Below are positions 25,986-38,500 of a stretch of DNA of 64,000 nucleotides, in pieces. The notes below the pieces were generated by a model that saw only the letters and a program-made list of their open reading frames with translations, was not told the DNA's origin and did no database searches. The translations under genes were made by a program, and so were the position numbers. This DNA comes from Cymbidium sinense (Eukaryota > Streptophyta > Magnoliopsida > Asparagales > Orchidaceae): contig CM038221.1 in NCBI GenBank assembly GCA_021442155.1, forward strand, positions 24,985,906 to 25,049,905, read 5' to 3'. Every line of letters begins with the position of its first letter. Position 1 is the first letter of the stretch.

Positions 25986-26389
25986 TAATTTTCATATGGA
26001 TAAGCAACATAAATAGTTTTCTTACATGGCTTAGTTTAACTCAGCAGTAGTTCATATATTTAAAAATTGTGGCTTTCAGAGTCTAGGTCAGGCCTCTTTT
26101 CTTACCGCGCCTCAATATTCGCCTTACGTGAGCACCCCGCTAGCATTAGAAAGAGAAGAAGACAAGGAGGATGGTGATGAATATGATCACCAGTTCCTCC
26201 CCCCGCCCTCTGTTTTTGTTTTATTTTTATATATTCTTCTTTTTTGTACAACTTATGTAACCATTTTTATTTTTAATAAATATATTTTGATTTCACATAT
26301 ATGTGTATTGATATGTATATGTCTTTCTATTTATCTTGTGAAATCTTCAAAATTTAAAATAATAAAGTTTTCTGAACTTAAAATGATAT

Positions 26390-27180
26390 CATAGTAGTAG
26401 CGCCTCAACACTGAGAATGCAGCGCCTAGGTGCTGCTAGCCTGCAGAATATTTTTAGTCGAGGAGTCAGTGCTATGACCCTCAATATGTGATATTACAGC
26501 GTTCTTAAGATAGACATATCTCATCATTCTACCTGAAAGATCAATGATCTTATGCTCGATATGTTGTGCTACAGCATTGGGTGATAATGTTTAGACTTAA
26601 CATTTGTCGAGATCAGTATTTCAAGTATTCAAAATCATGAAATTAATCCATCGCAGTAACACTTGAGGGGTAGTGCCACAGTACAGTGCTATGAGAAGAC
26701 TTCTCCCATACAACCTTGAGAGCTCAGTGCCTTGGTGGTGGATCCAAAGCACCTAGACAATGTTTCATCAGTGCCTAAAATTTAATAGTTTTAAAGACGT
26801 TTGAAATTTTGACAGCATAATATCTTAGTAGTGCTAAATTTCATGATTTTTAGTGCATTAGCACCATTCTCCCTTATTCTAGATCCAAGATCAAAAAAAG
26901 GAGGATTTCATTTCACATCAGAACCAAGTTTGATGGTAAAAGATATAACGCCCTGGCACTAAAAAATGGCACTTTGGTGTTGCTTTGATGATATGGAACT
27001 CACAAGCTTAGCACTATGACGCTGAATTATAGTGTCACGATGCTGAAAAAATTGTACCTAAACCTAAGAGCTAAGCAATGCGATGCCAAATATCTAGCAC
27101 CTCGATGCTATGGGGTGGAGCTCTAAGAATTTCATTCCCAAGACTATAGTGCCTCGGCGTCACGATGCCACGGGGCAAGA
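26390..27180 (+). repeat. Region rich in 'GCGCCTAGGTGCTG'-type dyads
   Basis: Repeated short phrases built from 'gtgcc', 'gcgcctaggtgctg', 'gcactatg' and 'cacgatgcc' occur many times at irregular spacing here, and also at 24290-24440 and 27850-27925. Several are self-complementary (GCGCC/GGCGC-like). A longer direct repeat links 26825-26950 with 27247-27370. The region does not code for a recognisable protein; the ORFs at 26128-26394 and 27225-27500 lie in or next to it and have no family match. Confidence 0.55.
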
Positions 27181-27370
27181 ACTCCATTTTTGTACAGGAT
27201 TCTTGCATAATTTGATAATTTTTTGTGAAAATTCAATCGTATGATGCATTAGCAGTGTTAAATTTTTACTTATTTAGTGTAAACATACTCTTCTCCCTTA
27301 TTTTGGATATAAAATTGATGGAAGGAGAGCTTTTCTTCTCATGCCGAAACCAACTACAATGGGGTGGTGT
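26825..27370 (+). repeat. Direct repeat, about 420 bp apart
   Basis: The block at about 26825-26950 ('tagtgctaaattt', 'ttctcccttatt', 'ggagga', 'gaaccaa') recurs at 27247-27370 ('cagtgttaaattt', 'ttctcccttatt', 'ggaagga', 'gaaaccaa'). It points to a tandem duplication within the Athila-like relic. Confidence 0.6.
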
Positions 27371-27985
27371 TTTAGATTTCAAGATTTTAGAATTTTTGGG
27401 TCTGGGGGTTCTCTTTTTTTACTCTCGATCCAAGATTGATGGAGATGGACCATCTTTATTTCTCACTAGATCCAAGATCAATAGTAAAAATCTTTTTTAA
27501 ACTTAATTTTCAGAAAGAAATTAGCATAAAGAAAGCATTTTTAAAATGTTTTTTTATTTGGAATTGATAAGAGTAAACCTCGATCTTATTTTTTGCACTA
27601 GGAGATCGCTTTATAGCAGTGGAAAATACATTGATAAGAGCGCAGATGACTGGGAGGAAGAATAGTGAAGATGGGTTAGAGTGAGAGTGAGAGAGAGGAA
27701 AATAAGAAGGGAGAGAGAAGCAATTCTCCCATTTTTATAGTGGATTTCTTGTTATGAGGGAGATTTTCAACTCCATAATTTCTCCCCCTGCAAGATGGTG
27801 ATTTTTCTTGATTTTAAAACTAAAGGTCATCGTAACAGAGCCTCAACACTGTATCATTTAAGTAGGCAATCGTTAGGAGCGGTTTGAGCTTTTGGAGTCT
27901 ATAAGGCGGTGATAGCACTACGGTGCCCCAAGCTGGGATGTTAAATTTATTTTATTTTCATCATTTTTTTTAGATGCAAACACCT

Positions 27986-28675
27986 AGGTTTAAATAATAA
28001 AATGACTTGGATATCATAATTCTACAGTGTTAAAAATCTTAATTACATATTGATCTTTTTTCCTTGGTTAAAGGTTTTCAGTCATTGCACAATAAGAGGT
28101 AGTGTCATACTGTTGACAACATTACCCATGAGTGAAAAGCACATTTCCAGTTGATTTAGCTCATAACCATATTTTATCATGCATGTGAGCATGTATTCAT
28201 ACCTAAACCTTCAAATAAAATAATAAGTCTAAAAAGTTATGTGTCTAAAAATGTTTAAATTTTAAAAATTGATACATTAGTTAGATGCATAACATACCAT
28301 TCATAATCTAAAGGTTAGTGATTATGTTTAAGCTTTTAGCTTCTTTTCCTAAATACAACAAGCTACCTATCTTGTATTTATAAGGCAAAACTCATGGTTT
28401 TAAATCATAGAATGTGTTAGCTGGCAACAACCCCTTCAAGGAAAAAATTAATTCTAGAAGAGTTGGATTAGGTTAATATTTTCAAGTAAATAAAACTAAT
28501 AAAATCTCAAATTCTTGTGTTTAGACTATGGCTAACATTTGACTTATGTCAAAAGCACTTTTAGACTTAGGGTCTAAAGCATCCTATTTCTATTTTGCTA
28601 CATAAATAAGTCTTCACCTCTTAGAGATTCCTATAGTCTTATACTATTAAAATCTAAATTCTAGCCTTCTAATAA
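27986..28675 (+). mobile_element. Old LTR copy I, segment 4 (near 3' end)
   Basis: Collinear with late LTR sequence: 'gtcattgcacaataagagg...ttgacaacattaccc' matches 11750-11810 and 22015-22070, and 'gtgttagctggcaacaacccc' at 28413 matches 'gttagttggcagccacccc' at 39647. Ends at 'cttctaataacactt', about 0.55 kb short of a normal LTR 3' end, where LTR G starts. It is the inferred continuation of 23137-23620. Confidence 0.65.
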
Positions 28676-29280
28676 CACTTAAATCTCAAATTGGAGTGAG
28701 GATTCAATCTTCTCATCCTAGATTTAGGAGTCCTCTAAACACTAAGAGCTCCTTATTTATAAGACACTTCTAGTGATTAAGTGAACATGTAACCTAATCC
28801 TAGAGACTTTAGGAAGATTATTACGCCTTAGGGTCTAAGGTAACCCACCTAGCCTAGCCTAACCAAACCCATGCCTATCTCCTTAGCTTAAATCCAACCT
28901 CAAATCAATATAGCTAATCTCAATTGAATCTCAACTCAAGTCTTAACTCCAAGCAAAAAAAATCAAATCCAAAATATTTCAAACCTAAGCCCTATGATTC
29001 AATCCTATGGACTAAGCAAAAATTCCTTTAATCAAAACCTAACTCAATTGATTTTCCCATAAATCAATCAAACCTTCAATCATAATTCCAAGCATGCTAA
29101 AACTACAATCAAACCAATCAAACCCAAAATCAATTCAATCAACTTAAGCTAGCCCATTTGAACCTAAAATGTCTAAATGAGCCAAAATTCAATTATACCC
29201 AAATCAATTGCAATCAAAGCTACCAATCAATTCCAAATTAATTATCAAACTCAATTCAACTCAAATAAAACCTAATCCAA

Positions 29281-30240
29281 CTCAATTGACCCACTTAGGT
29301 TCACTTAAGCCAAAGTGAGCTAAAGGACCCATTTGGGTCAATCTTCAATCCAGCCTAAATTAGATTGAACCAACTTATCCAAAACCTCTTTTAATGACTG
29401 CTAATCATCCTTGATTGATCAATTGCAATCAATTGGGTATAATAAAGTTAATTTGGCAATTTGATCAAATTAACCTACATAAGACAAATGAACCAAACTC
29501 TTCCTATTCCAAATCAATTGAAACCAATGATTCATACCAACCTAAAATTAGTCTTTGAACATGACTTGATCATCAATTGAGCCAAACCAAACCCAATTGG
29601 CACTTTGACCCAAGTTGACCAAATTTGACCTAAAGGGCCAAATTGGGTCAAATCAAAATCTAATCCAAATTGATTACAACTAATGACTCAAATCCATTTC
29701 AAATTGACTATTGAGCATGACTAAAGCCTTGATTGAGTCAAATTTGACCAATTGAACCCAATTGACCCATGTAGCCCAAATTGACCTAAAGGTCAATTTG
29801 GCCTTAATCATTTTTAAATTTAAATTGATTGAAACCAAAGCCTACAATCATTATCAAATTATCAATTGAACATAAACCAACACCTAACCCAAGCCAATTT
29901 GGCCAACTTGGCAAAATTGGTCAACGTAGCCCATTTGACCCATATGGATCAAAATGGGTCAAAATCAAATCCAAGCCAAATTAAGCCAAACCAATTGAAC
30001 CAAAACATCCCAAATACTCATTTGAACTTAACCCAAGCCTTGCTTTGACCCAATTTGATTGATTGTTCCACTTGACCCAACCTAGTCCAATTTGACCTAC
30101 ATAGGTCAAATTGAGCCAAACCCATTCAAACCAAGCACAAACCCATTGAAACTTAGCATGACCCATCCTTGGGTCACCTTGGGTCAGCCCAAATCTAACC
30201 TAAATTGAACCTGAATTGACCCATTACCCAATAGGTAAAG
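29281..30240. repeat. TTGACC/GGTCAA-rich array in LTR G
   Basis: By hand count about 18 exact TTGACC or GGTCAA hexamers fall in about 0.96 kb, far above the roughly 0.5 expected by chance. Several pair as palindromes: AAATTGACCT-aa-AGGTCAATTT at 29778-29799 and AATTTGACCTA-ca-TAGGTCAAATT at 30089-30112. TTGAC[C/T] is the core W-box bound by plant WRKY factors, so the array could be a promoter element of the LTR; that role is inference. The ORFs at 29866-30048 and 29981-30166 only reflect the repeat. Confidence 0.8.
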
Positions 30241-30853
30241 CCTCCCACATGAGACAAAACCCATATTTGGTTTGTCAAACCAACTCTCCTCCTCTTGGCA
30301 ACCACCCTAAGCTTCAAATGGACACAAGGACCATTGGCTCACCTGACCCAAAGTTGTTTGGGTTAGCCATAAGCCAAGTGAAGGTGAGCTAACCCCACTC
30401 AAGCTAAGCCACCTCAGCTCCCTTGTGCCACTAACGGTCACCTACAAATGGTAGAGAGGATCACAACTGTCAGATTGGAGGAGGGGAGAGGTATACTCCT
30501 CTCATTCTCATTCGAATTAAGAGATTGGCAATCCTCAGATCTTTGACACCTTAAGAGATGAACTCCCCCAAGCATTTACAGAGCTTCCAAGGCCTCCCTA
30601 TCGCTAACGACGATGAAATTGAGTGTGCCCGAAATAGGACAAAGCTTAACTCCATCAAACTCCACCAAATCTCAACCGATCTCAAATTAAGTTCATCCAC
30701 ATGTTCACCAAGCTCCGATGAGCTGAAATGAATCTTTTCTTGAGCGATTCGAGCACCGAAGACCACTCCAAGCCTAACTCCAGTGAGTTTTTCAGTGATG
30801 ATTGATCCAAAAAGCTGCAGGGGAGGAGTCAAGGCATCATCTTCTCTGCAGGC

Positions 30854-30920
30854 CTTCATCTCTTCAAGATGAAGCTACCTCAATCAGTTAGCCACTTGTC
30901 CTGAGCTCCGGCGAGGTAAG
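30854..30920 (+). promoter_or_regulatory. Hairpin followed by splice-donor-like GAG|GTAAG (LTR G)
   Basis: CTTCATCT and AGATGAAG (30854-30861, 30867-30874) form an 8-bp perfect stem with a 5-nt loop. About 40 bp further, GGCGAG|GTAAG at 30910-30920 fits a plant 5' splice site. The same arrangement recurs in LTRs B and D. If transcription starts upstream in the LTR, this could be a leader hairpin and splice donor. Confidence 0.5.
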
Positions 30921-32711
30921 TTTTGGCAAATCGACATTTTTCCAACTTTTTTTGGGCCTTTGTGAAGGAAAGTTTGATGCCATGAGATTTTCACCATTAG
31001 ATCCTTCTAAATCTTCCTTGTGAACATTTTGGATTGATCCCGAATCTCCATGAACTCCGACAAGCTTGAATCGAGTGAAGGATGGCGGATGGTATCCGTC
31101 TTTCATCGCTCGGGGGATGAAGGATCGTCCACCGTCCATTTTAGGTGATTCAAATGGGCAACCGTGATTATTCACAAGATTTAATTTGATTAAATTCTTT
31201 TAGGAACCGTGGTGTTAATCCCCACCATCCAATCCTAGATCAGATGGCAAGGATGAAAGTGCATCCATCGCCGCCATGTCAATGCCACGTAGAACGATTT
31301 AAATAATCAATCCTACGGTGCCACGTGGAAAGCATTGCCACGACAGTGATCTACATGGTGCCGATGAGATTAGAGGTTAATTAGGCTTAATAATTCATTT
31401 CAATAGCCAAAATATCATAAAATCATAACTAATTATAGAAAAATCTAAAAAATGTAAATAAATACTCATTGGAAAGGTAAAACATAAGAGATTTTATTAA
31501 AAATATGTCCATTTGATTTTGAATAGTGATTTAGGCTTAATTAGGGCTTGAATATTTTCCTAATTACTTTAATTAAGTCCTAAATTACTTGGGAAATTTA
31601 TCCCAAACTTGGTGTGTTGATTTAATGGGATGACCTCTACCTCCTATGATTTTCTTAGAATTTATTGCCTAGGTAATTAAGGGAATTGATAATTCAAATC
31701 TTAATTACCCCTTTAATCAATTTAAAAATTAATTAAAATTCTAAACAACAAAAATTAATTAATTTGGCTCTATTAATCACAGATTAATAGTGAGGTGATG
31801 AGGGAGAGTGATTAGAGTTCCTAATTACTTTTCCAAATTCCTTTCATTAAAGAGAGTTAATTAAAGTGAGATTTAATTAAGTGATTAATTAATCATTTAA
31901 TGTATAACTCAAATCAAATTGAAATGTTAATCACTTTAGATAATTAACAACCAAACTAAGGGTTTCTCTTTATGTGTTTAACAATATAAAGATCCTTAAG
32001 GAAATTATGATTAACACATAAGTGTGAGAAAATCATAAGAGTACTAAATAAGATTCTTTAGCTTAATTAATTTTTAATCATGAGCTAATTGCATTAGGTC
32101 CTTTAAGAGCATTGTAATTTTATTTTTATCCATGTTCATATCATTTGTGGCTCATGATTAAATGATTAATCAAATTAAAGAAGCATAAAAAGGGTAATTA
32201 AGTGATTTGATTAATGATCTAACTTAATTAATTCATAAAATCCATCTAATTTTCTTTTCTTAAACTAATTATGATTACCAACTTGGGAATGGGATTAAAA
32301 TAACAAATGATAATATCTCTTCTTTAAGTTCAATCCAAATCCAAAAATTAAATCAATAAGAAGCTTTGGATTTCTTTAAATGGTTTTATTTAATGTGATT
32401 GTCCTTATTAATTAGTGTAGTTGAATGAATTATATGTTTATGCTTGGTTTTTTTCTTTTCCAGTCACTTCAAATGTTGCATGTTGTGTGACCTCATGCAT
32501 TTATCTTTCAAATCTAAATGAATCAAATGGAATTTATTTATGTAAGATTGCATGTGTTGGCTTAATTTAATTATATGTGTGTCTATTATCACTAATAAAT
32601 CCAAATCTATTTTCCAAAGTTTATAAATTGATAATAATGTTTGAAAAGATAATAGTTATGAATACATATAGGACTTGCATGTGTTTATAGGTTAAGCATG
32701 TGAATGTGAAG

Positions 32712-32735
32712 CTCTCTCTCTCTCTCTCTCTCTCT
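32712..32735. repeat. (CT)12 microsatellite
   Basis: Pure CT run within LTR G; followed by 'gtctt'. Other LTR copies have only a short pyrimidine stretch at this point. Confidence 0.95.
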
Positions 32736-33879
32736 GTCTTATGTTTATATATAGATTTACACAGATTTGAATGTTAATAAGTATATAGTCTAGACATCCC
32801 ACGAATATGAGGCTTAAAGTAGCCCCAAGGAGGTCATTTGATTACCTCACTTCCCGGTTAACAAAGGCACGTACTTAGTTAACTTCATTCCTATGTATAT
32901 GTTGACCTCACTTTTGGAGTGTGCTCTAAAATTCTCTATCTTAGGCATATGACTCCTCTAGACACTAAGAGTTTTTTAGTCTTAAGACACTTCTAGTGAT
33001 TAGGTGAACACTTATCCTAACCCTAGAGACTTAGAAGAGTAAGCCATAGGAATAACCTATGCCTTAGGGGTTTAGGAGGACTTGCCTACCTTATAGCTTG
33101 AACCCAATCCTTGCTTCTTTCTTTCAAACCAAACCTCAAATTCAAATCTAAATTCAAATCCAAAATCCAAAATCCAAATCATGAATCAATTCCAAATCAA
33201 ATGATCGAAACCCATGATCAATTCCAAATCAAAAACCTTCCTAAGCCTTATGAATTACATCCATAAGCTTAGCCAAACCCTTCAAATCAATCCAAAGCTG
33301 GTGATTTCTTTATAAATCACTTATTCCATCATTTATAGTCATAATTATAAATGAAATTGGCATCCAAATCATCCAAATCAAATGAATATAAATCAAACCA
33401 AAATCAAAACCCCTTTTTTCAAACTTGTTGACCTACCTTAGCCAAATTCACAATCAAATCATTCCTAATTCACATGATTCTCTCATGGATCATTTATATT
33501 CTCATTTATATTTACAAATATGAAATATAAATTCAAATAAAAAATAAATCAATATAAATTCAAAACTCAAATCCAAACCCAATTTACATCCTTTAAGCCA
33601 ATCTCTTGGACTTGACCAAATCATTCTCAAATCAATCCAAACCCTTGAATTTTCTCTTCAAATAATCACTCCTTCAATCACATACCTAAATATAAATATA
33701 AACTACAATTACCAAGCCAAAATCAAACTAACCCATGTCAAACCCATGTTCATCCTTTTGACTTGAAAATATCAAATGAACCAAAACCCATTTGACTCCA
33801 AACCAATTGGATTTATATTTCCATCATAAGTCCATATATGAGTTCGACCAAACTTAAATCAAGCCTTGATCAAGTCAAT

Positions 33880-34850
33880 TGAACCATTTAGGCTGACTTC
33901 ACCTACAGTGACCTAAAAGATCTTTTTTGAGCTAAGTTCTAATCCAGCCCAAATTGGATTGAACTAAGCCCATCCAAACCTCACATTGTGATCAACAACC
34001 ATCCTAGAATGATCAATCACTCAAATTGGGTCAAACCAAGTCAAATCTAGCTGTTGACCAAGTCAACACTTAGCCCAAATGAGACCTAAATAAGCCAAAA
34101 TTCACTATGAGCCAAGTTGATTGAAACCATTGATCTAAACCAATCCCTAATCAATGATTGAACATGGCCAAGCCCTCACTTGAGCCAAACCAAGCCTAGT
34201 TGGCCACTTGATCTAAGTTAACCCAAATTGACCTAAAAGCCAAAATGGGTGAAATCTTGATCTAAGTCAAATTTATTGCAACCAATGGGTCAAATTCATT
34301 TCAAATTGATTGTTAAACTTAACCAAAGCTTCAATTGACCAATTAGACACAACCTAGCCCAATTGACCATGAACCCAACTTGACCTAAATGGTCAAACCA
34401 ACTTGAAATCAAACCAAATCAAAATTGATTGAAACCAAAGCTTGCAATACATTTCAAATGATCAACCAAGCCTAAACCAGCCCATGACCTAACAATTGGG
34501 TCAAATGGGTAAATTGGTCAACTTGGCCCATTTGACCCAAATGAATCTAAATGAATTAAAACCAAATCTAAATTAAATTGAGCCAAACCAACTATACCTA
34601 TAGGCTCCAAATGATCATTTGAGCTTTTCCTAACCCATGGTTTGACCCAATTTGACCAATTGGTCAACCTAACTCAATTTGACCCAACTTGACCTTAATG
34701 GGTCAAATAGATCCAAATCAAATCAAATGAACTCCAAATCACTTGAAATTTGGCCCAACCCATTTTCAAATCATTTCGAATCTATCCAAATTAAACTCAT
34801 AGCCAAATGACCACTTTGCCCTTAGGTCAAAGGGTATCATATGACCAAAT
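33880..34850. repeat. TTGACC/GGTCAA-rich array in LTR B
   Basis: Same array as in LTR G. It includes the perfect 16-bp palindrome TTGACCAATTGGTCAA at 34652-34667 and, just after it, ATTTGACCCA pairing with TGGGTCAAAT across a short loop. Confidence 0.8.
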
Positions 34851-35529
34851 TCACTTAGAATTTGGCCATTTCTTTCTCAAGGCCACTTGGCATCCTTCTA
34901 TTGGTCCACATGGGCACCAAGGAAGGTGGTGAACATGAGCTTGGGTCAACTATGACCCAAGGCAAGGCCAAACTGACCTCCCCAATCACATTTGAACACT
35001 TGGAAGGCCAAATTTGCTCACCACTCACATGGGAATCCACTCTCCCTCACTCTACTACCCAAAATGACCCATGTTGGATGTTTTGCAGCTCAAACTATGC
35101 CTCCAATCCAAGCCATTGAGCAAAACTGGAAAAATAGCCTCTCACCGCCTGATCCAAGGAGGGGGGAGATATTCCCCCTCTCATTCTCACTCAAACCACA
35201 AGCAATACATTTATCAGAGCTTGAGAGGTTGAATCGAAGCCTCCCCTAACTTTTCCAATCCATTCTCGAGCTTCCCCATTTCCCATTTTCAGCTTTACTC
35301 AAAGCTGAAACTGGGGAGGTGAACTCAAACTTGAACTCATTCAATTCTCAACCAAAATCAAATTAACCTTGCACACATCATCCTTGGACTAAGTCAAGCT
35401 CAATCGAATCATTTCCCAAGTCTCCAAGAAATAGGAAGCACCACTTCGATCAAGGCTGATTGCCATTGAAGAGGAGCTTGGTCAACCGAGCAAACCACTT
35501 CAAATCAAGATCAGATTCCATTTATAGGG

Positions 35530-35594
35530 CTTCATCTCTACTAGATGAAGCTATCTCCTCTTAGAAGCATCAAGGATAGCCTTCGGTGAGGTAA
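35530..35594 (+). promoter_or_regulatory. Hairpin followed by splice-donor-like GAG|GTAA (LTR B)
   Basis: CTTCATCT (35530-35537) and AGATGAAG (35543-35550) form a perfect 8-bp stem; GGTGAG|GTAAT follows at 35585-35595. The stem, spacing and GTAA are kept in LTRs G and D, although the sequence between differs. Confidence 0.5.
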
Positions 35595-38500
35595 TTGCTT
35601 AAAACTGTAGCTATAGGAAATTTCAGTTGGTCCTTTTCGAAGGAAATTGTCACCCCATGTAATCTTGACCATTGGATGTGCATCCCCCTACTTCCGAAGG
35701 TGTGGGATCTTTTTGATCCCAATCTGAGCTCGGGTGAGCTTGAATTGAATGAGGAAAGATGGACGGTGTTCGTCTCTCATTACTCGTGAAGGAGAAGGAT
35801 CATACATCGTACGTTCTACATGATTGGAATGGACGGTTATGATCAGATCATGCTAGACCCCTCTAATTCCTTCCAAAACCATGGGATTAATCTCATCCAT
35901 CCAATCTTAGATCAGACAGCCCACAGAGAAAGCGCGTCCACCTCCAGCTGACTCAGTTGACGGATGTGACAACTTAAAAACCTATCCTGTCGCACAACGT
36001 GGAAAGCACACTGTGTTAGCCGCTATGAGGCCCGACAAGATTAGAGATTTAATTAGGCTTAATTAATCTAAATTTAATGATGAAACTTCTAAAATTCATA
36101 ACTAATTATAGAAAATTTTTAAAAAATACAAATAAATACTCATTTTAAAGATAATTCAAAGGAGAATAATATAAAATTAAAATCAATTAATTTTGAGCAA
36201 TGATTTTTACTCAATTTATGTTTTATTAGAAATGTAATTAAGCTAATTACTCCTTAATTACTCTAGCAATTAATTCTAAACTTTTTGAGATTGTTTAGTG
36301 GAATGACCTCTACCTCCCATGATTTTTTTTTGGAATTTATTACTTCATTAATTAGGGGAATTACTAATTTCATCCCTAATCCCTCTCTTAATTAATTAAA
36401 TGATTAATTAACATAATAAATAGTGAAGAATTCATTAATTAGACTTGCTAATCTTTAAGAAATAGTGAATGGACATAGAGAATGAGATTATAACATCTTT
36501 TCCAATCTCTTCCCTAAGTTTATTTCATTTGGATAACACTTAATCAATTTGCAACTAATTAATGGCTTAATCATTTCATTAAATAGTTTAATTAATCAAA
36601 CTCAAAACCAAATCATTCCAGAACTCAATCACTCAATTCTTGGGTAGATTCTTAGGTTTTCAATAACCTAAGAGAATTCCAAAAGAAATTATAATCAAAC
36701 TACATGTGTAGGAGGGTTATAAAAGTACTTAATCAAACCCTTTAGCTTAATTAACGAATAATTGTGAGCCAATTACATTAGGCCCCTTCATTTTTTAGGT
36801 GCATTACTGATTTAATTTCCATATGGTTGCATATCATATGTTGGCTCATAATTACTTGAATAATTATGTGAAAGTAGTATAGGTAAGGGGTAATTAATGG
36901 ATTTAATTCATACATTAACCTAACCAAAACATAAAATCAACCTAATTGTTCTAAAATTAAACTAAACCAATTTACACATGGGGGAATCGGTTAGGACCTG
37001 TAAACCCTTCTCATACTCCTTAAGTCAAATCAAATTCAAAGATAAAAATCTCTTTAAAGAATTTTGATTCATTTTAAATGATCTTATTCTATATGATTGT
37101 CCTTAGGAATTAATTAGGGTGAATGAAGTCATGTGCTTACATCCCTTTATTTCTTTCTAATCATGCTAAATATTGCTTGCCATATGAAATCATGCATTCA
37201 TCTCTTTTAAAAATTAATCAAATAAAATGTTTCATTTTATGTCAAATTGCATGTGTTGGCTAAAATTAAGGATATTAGTGGCATTATCACTGTTAAAACC
37301 AAAAATTATTTTCAAAACCTATAAATCAAAGATTATGAATGAAGTGATGCTAGTTATAAATATTTATAAGCTTGCATATGATTATAGCATAAGATGTGTA
37401 TTATGAAGTTCTCTTTCCTTTTCTTAATATGGATTCACATAGGATTTGCAAGTGTATTTGAAAAAAGCACAACACTTGCCTAAATCTATTTCTATGCATC
37501 TCTATATTAAGACTTAGGAAGGATATTCATATCACACATGTAAATCATACAACCAAATCAAACATAATTTCTTTCATGATTCATTATCCATTTGGTTCTT
37601 ATTGTACATCTACATGTATATAAGAAAAGTGGTATATTAGTTTGGACATCTCGGGGCTGCGAGGCTTTTAGCAGCCCTAAGTAGGTCTTGTGCCTTATGT
37701 CCCTGCTATAGAAAAAAATGGTGCCATATTAACTTATAACTTTTATACATGTGGATGTGCATTTAGCTAACGGATGAAAAATCCCTCTTTTCTACATAAT
37801 AAATACATGCATTAATGATCCAATTAATAAATGGAATATCCAACTTTTCAAATCACATCTCTTTGCATTCATCATCAAAGTGTGCTAAGATTTGCATTAC
37901 ATGTATAGGTATGCTTAGGATTATTCATATGCATGGTATACATGGTTGAAAGAAATGAATGGTATGTTATGTGATAGTAATTCACCCTAAGTAATCCTAA
38001 GATATCTTTCTTATTGAATAAGAATATATAAAGACAACCCAAACTTAGATTAATTAAAACACATAATAAACCATTCACTAAAGAAAATCCATTAATGTAT
38101 TTACCTTAGAAATGCTTTAAGGTAGGGATGAAAGAGAGCTCTCTTTTCTTTTCTTCTCTTCATAACATTTAATCATTAAATGTAGGTTCATTCAAACCAA
38201 ATCAAATCATCAACTAAAATTGACAAGTCAACTAAATCACTTAAAATGGAATCACCCTCTAAATTGAATCTTTTACACTTAAAATTTCAACCTTAAAGCC
38301 TAGCTAAGACATGCCACACAAGCCTTAAATGGCACACACATTAGGCTAAGTCACCACATCTAGCTTTAGGTTAGGGTAGTGCATGGTTTGATGCATAATT
38401 TTATTTTATGATGTAATATTTTAGACTGGATATTAAAGTGTATGTGCATAGACTGGATGATAGAGCGATCTTAGCCTAATCATAGTTTCTATAGGCGATT

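Larger units (their letters stand above)
23625..27985 (+). mobile_element. Athila-like Ty3/gypsy relic inserted in LTR copy I
   Basis: About 4.3 kb unlike the LTR family. The pieces of LTR I on both sides (ending at B-equivalent 39225, resuming at B-equivalent 39240) join almost without loss, so this is an insertion. It holds an ORF1/gag-type pseudogene (25041-25985) of the 'putative plant transposon protein' kind found in Athila elements, flanked by stretches rich in 'gtgcc', 'gcgcctaggtgctg' and 'cactacgg'-like motifs. No protease, polymerase or integrase was seen, so this is either a deleted element or a non-autonomous derivative. No clear terminal repeats or target duplication could be read; both edges are approximate. 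An AT-rich stretch with AATAAA near 26273 follows the ORF. Confidence 0.6.
28676..32899 (+). mobile_element. LTR copy G, 5' part, interrupted by LTR B
   Basis: The start is worn ('ctcaaattggagtgagg' for CTCACTTTTGGAGTG), but the next 200 bp ('gactcctctaaacactaagag', 'acacttctagtgatta', 'cctaatcctagagactt') match 32940-33050. It has the TTGACC array (29281-30240), a GC-richer block (30290-30920) with the hairpin and GTAAG, and the 'agtatatagtctagacatccc' motif at 32780. It stops at 32899 directly before the TGTTGACC of LTR B, so B and everything linked to it were inserted into G; the rest of G should lie beyond the right window edge. The minus-strand ORFs 30551-30859 and 30888-31175 are in this repeat and resemble no known protein. 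Confidence 0.7.

Noticed and set aside
29866..30166. ORFs giving Asn/His/Gln-rich or Trp-rich peptides
   Set aside because: They are translations of the TTGACC/GGTCAA array, not coding sequence.
30551..31175. Two minus-strand ORFs of about 100 codons in LTR G
   Set aside because: They lie in the GC-richer LTR block, are not kept open in LTRs B and D, and resemble no known protein.
34855..35249. Overlapping ORFs on both strands, one conserved at 59932-60129
   Set aside because: The similarity follows from LTR B and LTR D being copies of each other. No known domain, and reading frames are not better kept than the flanking DNA.
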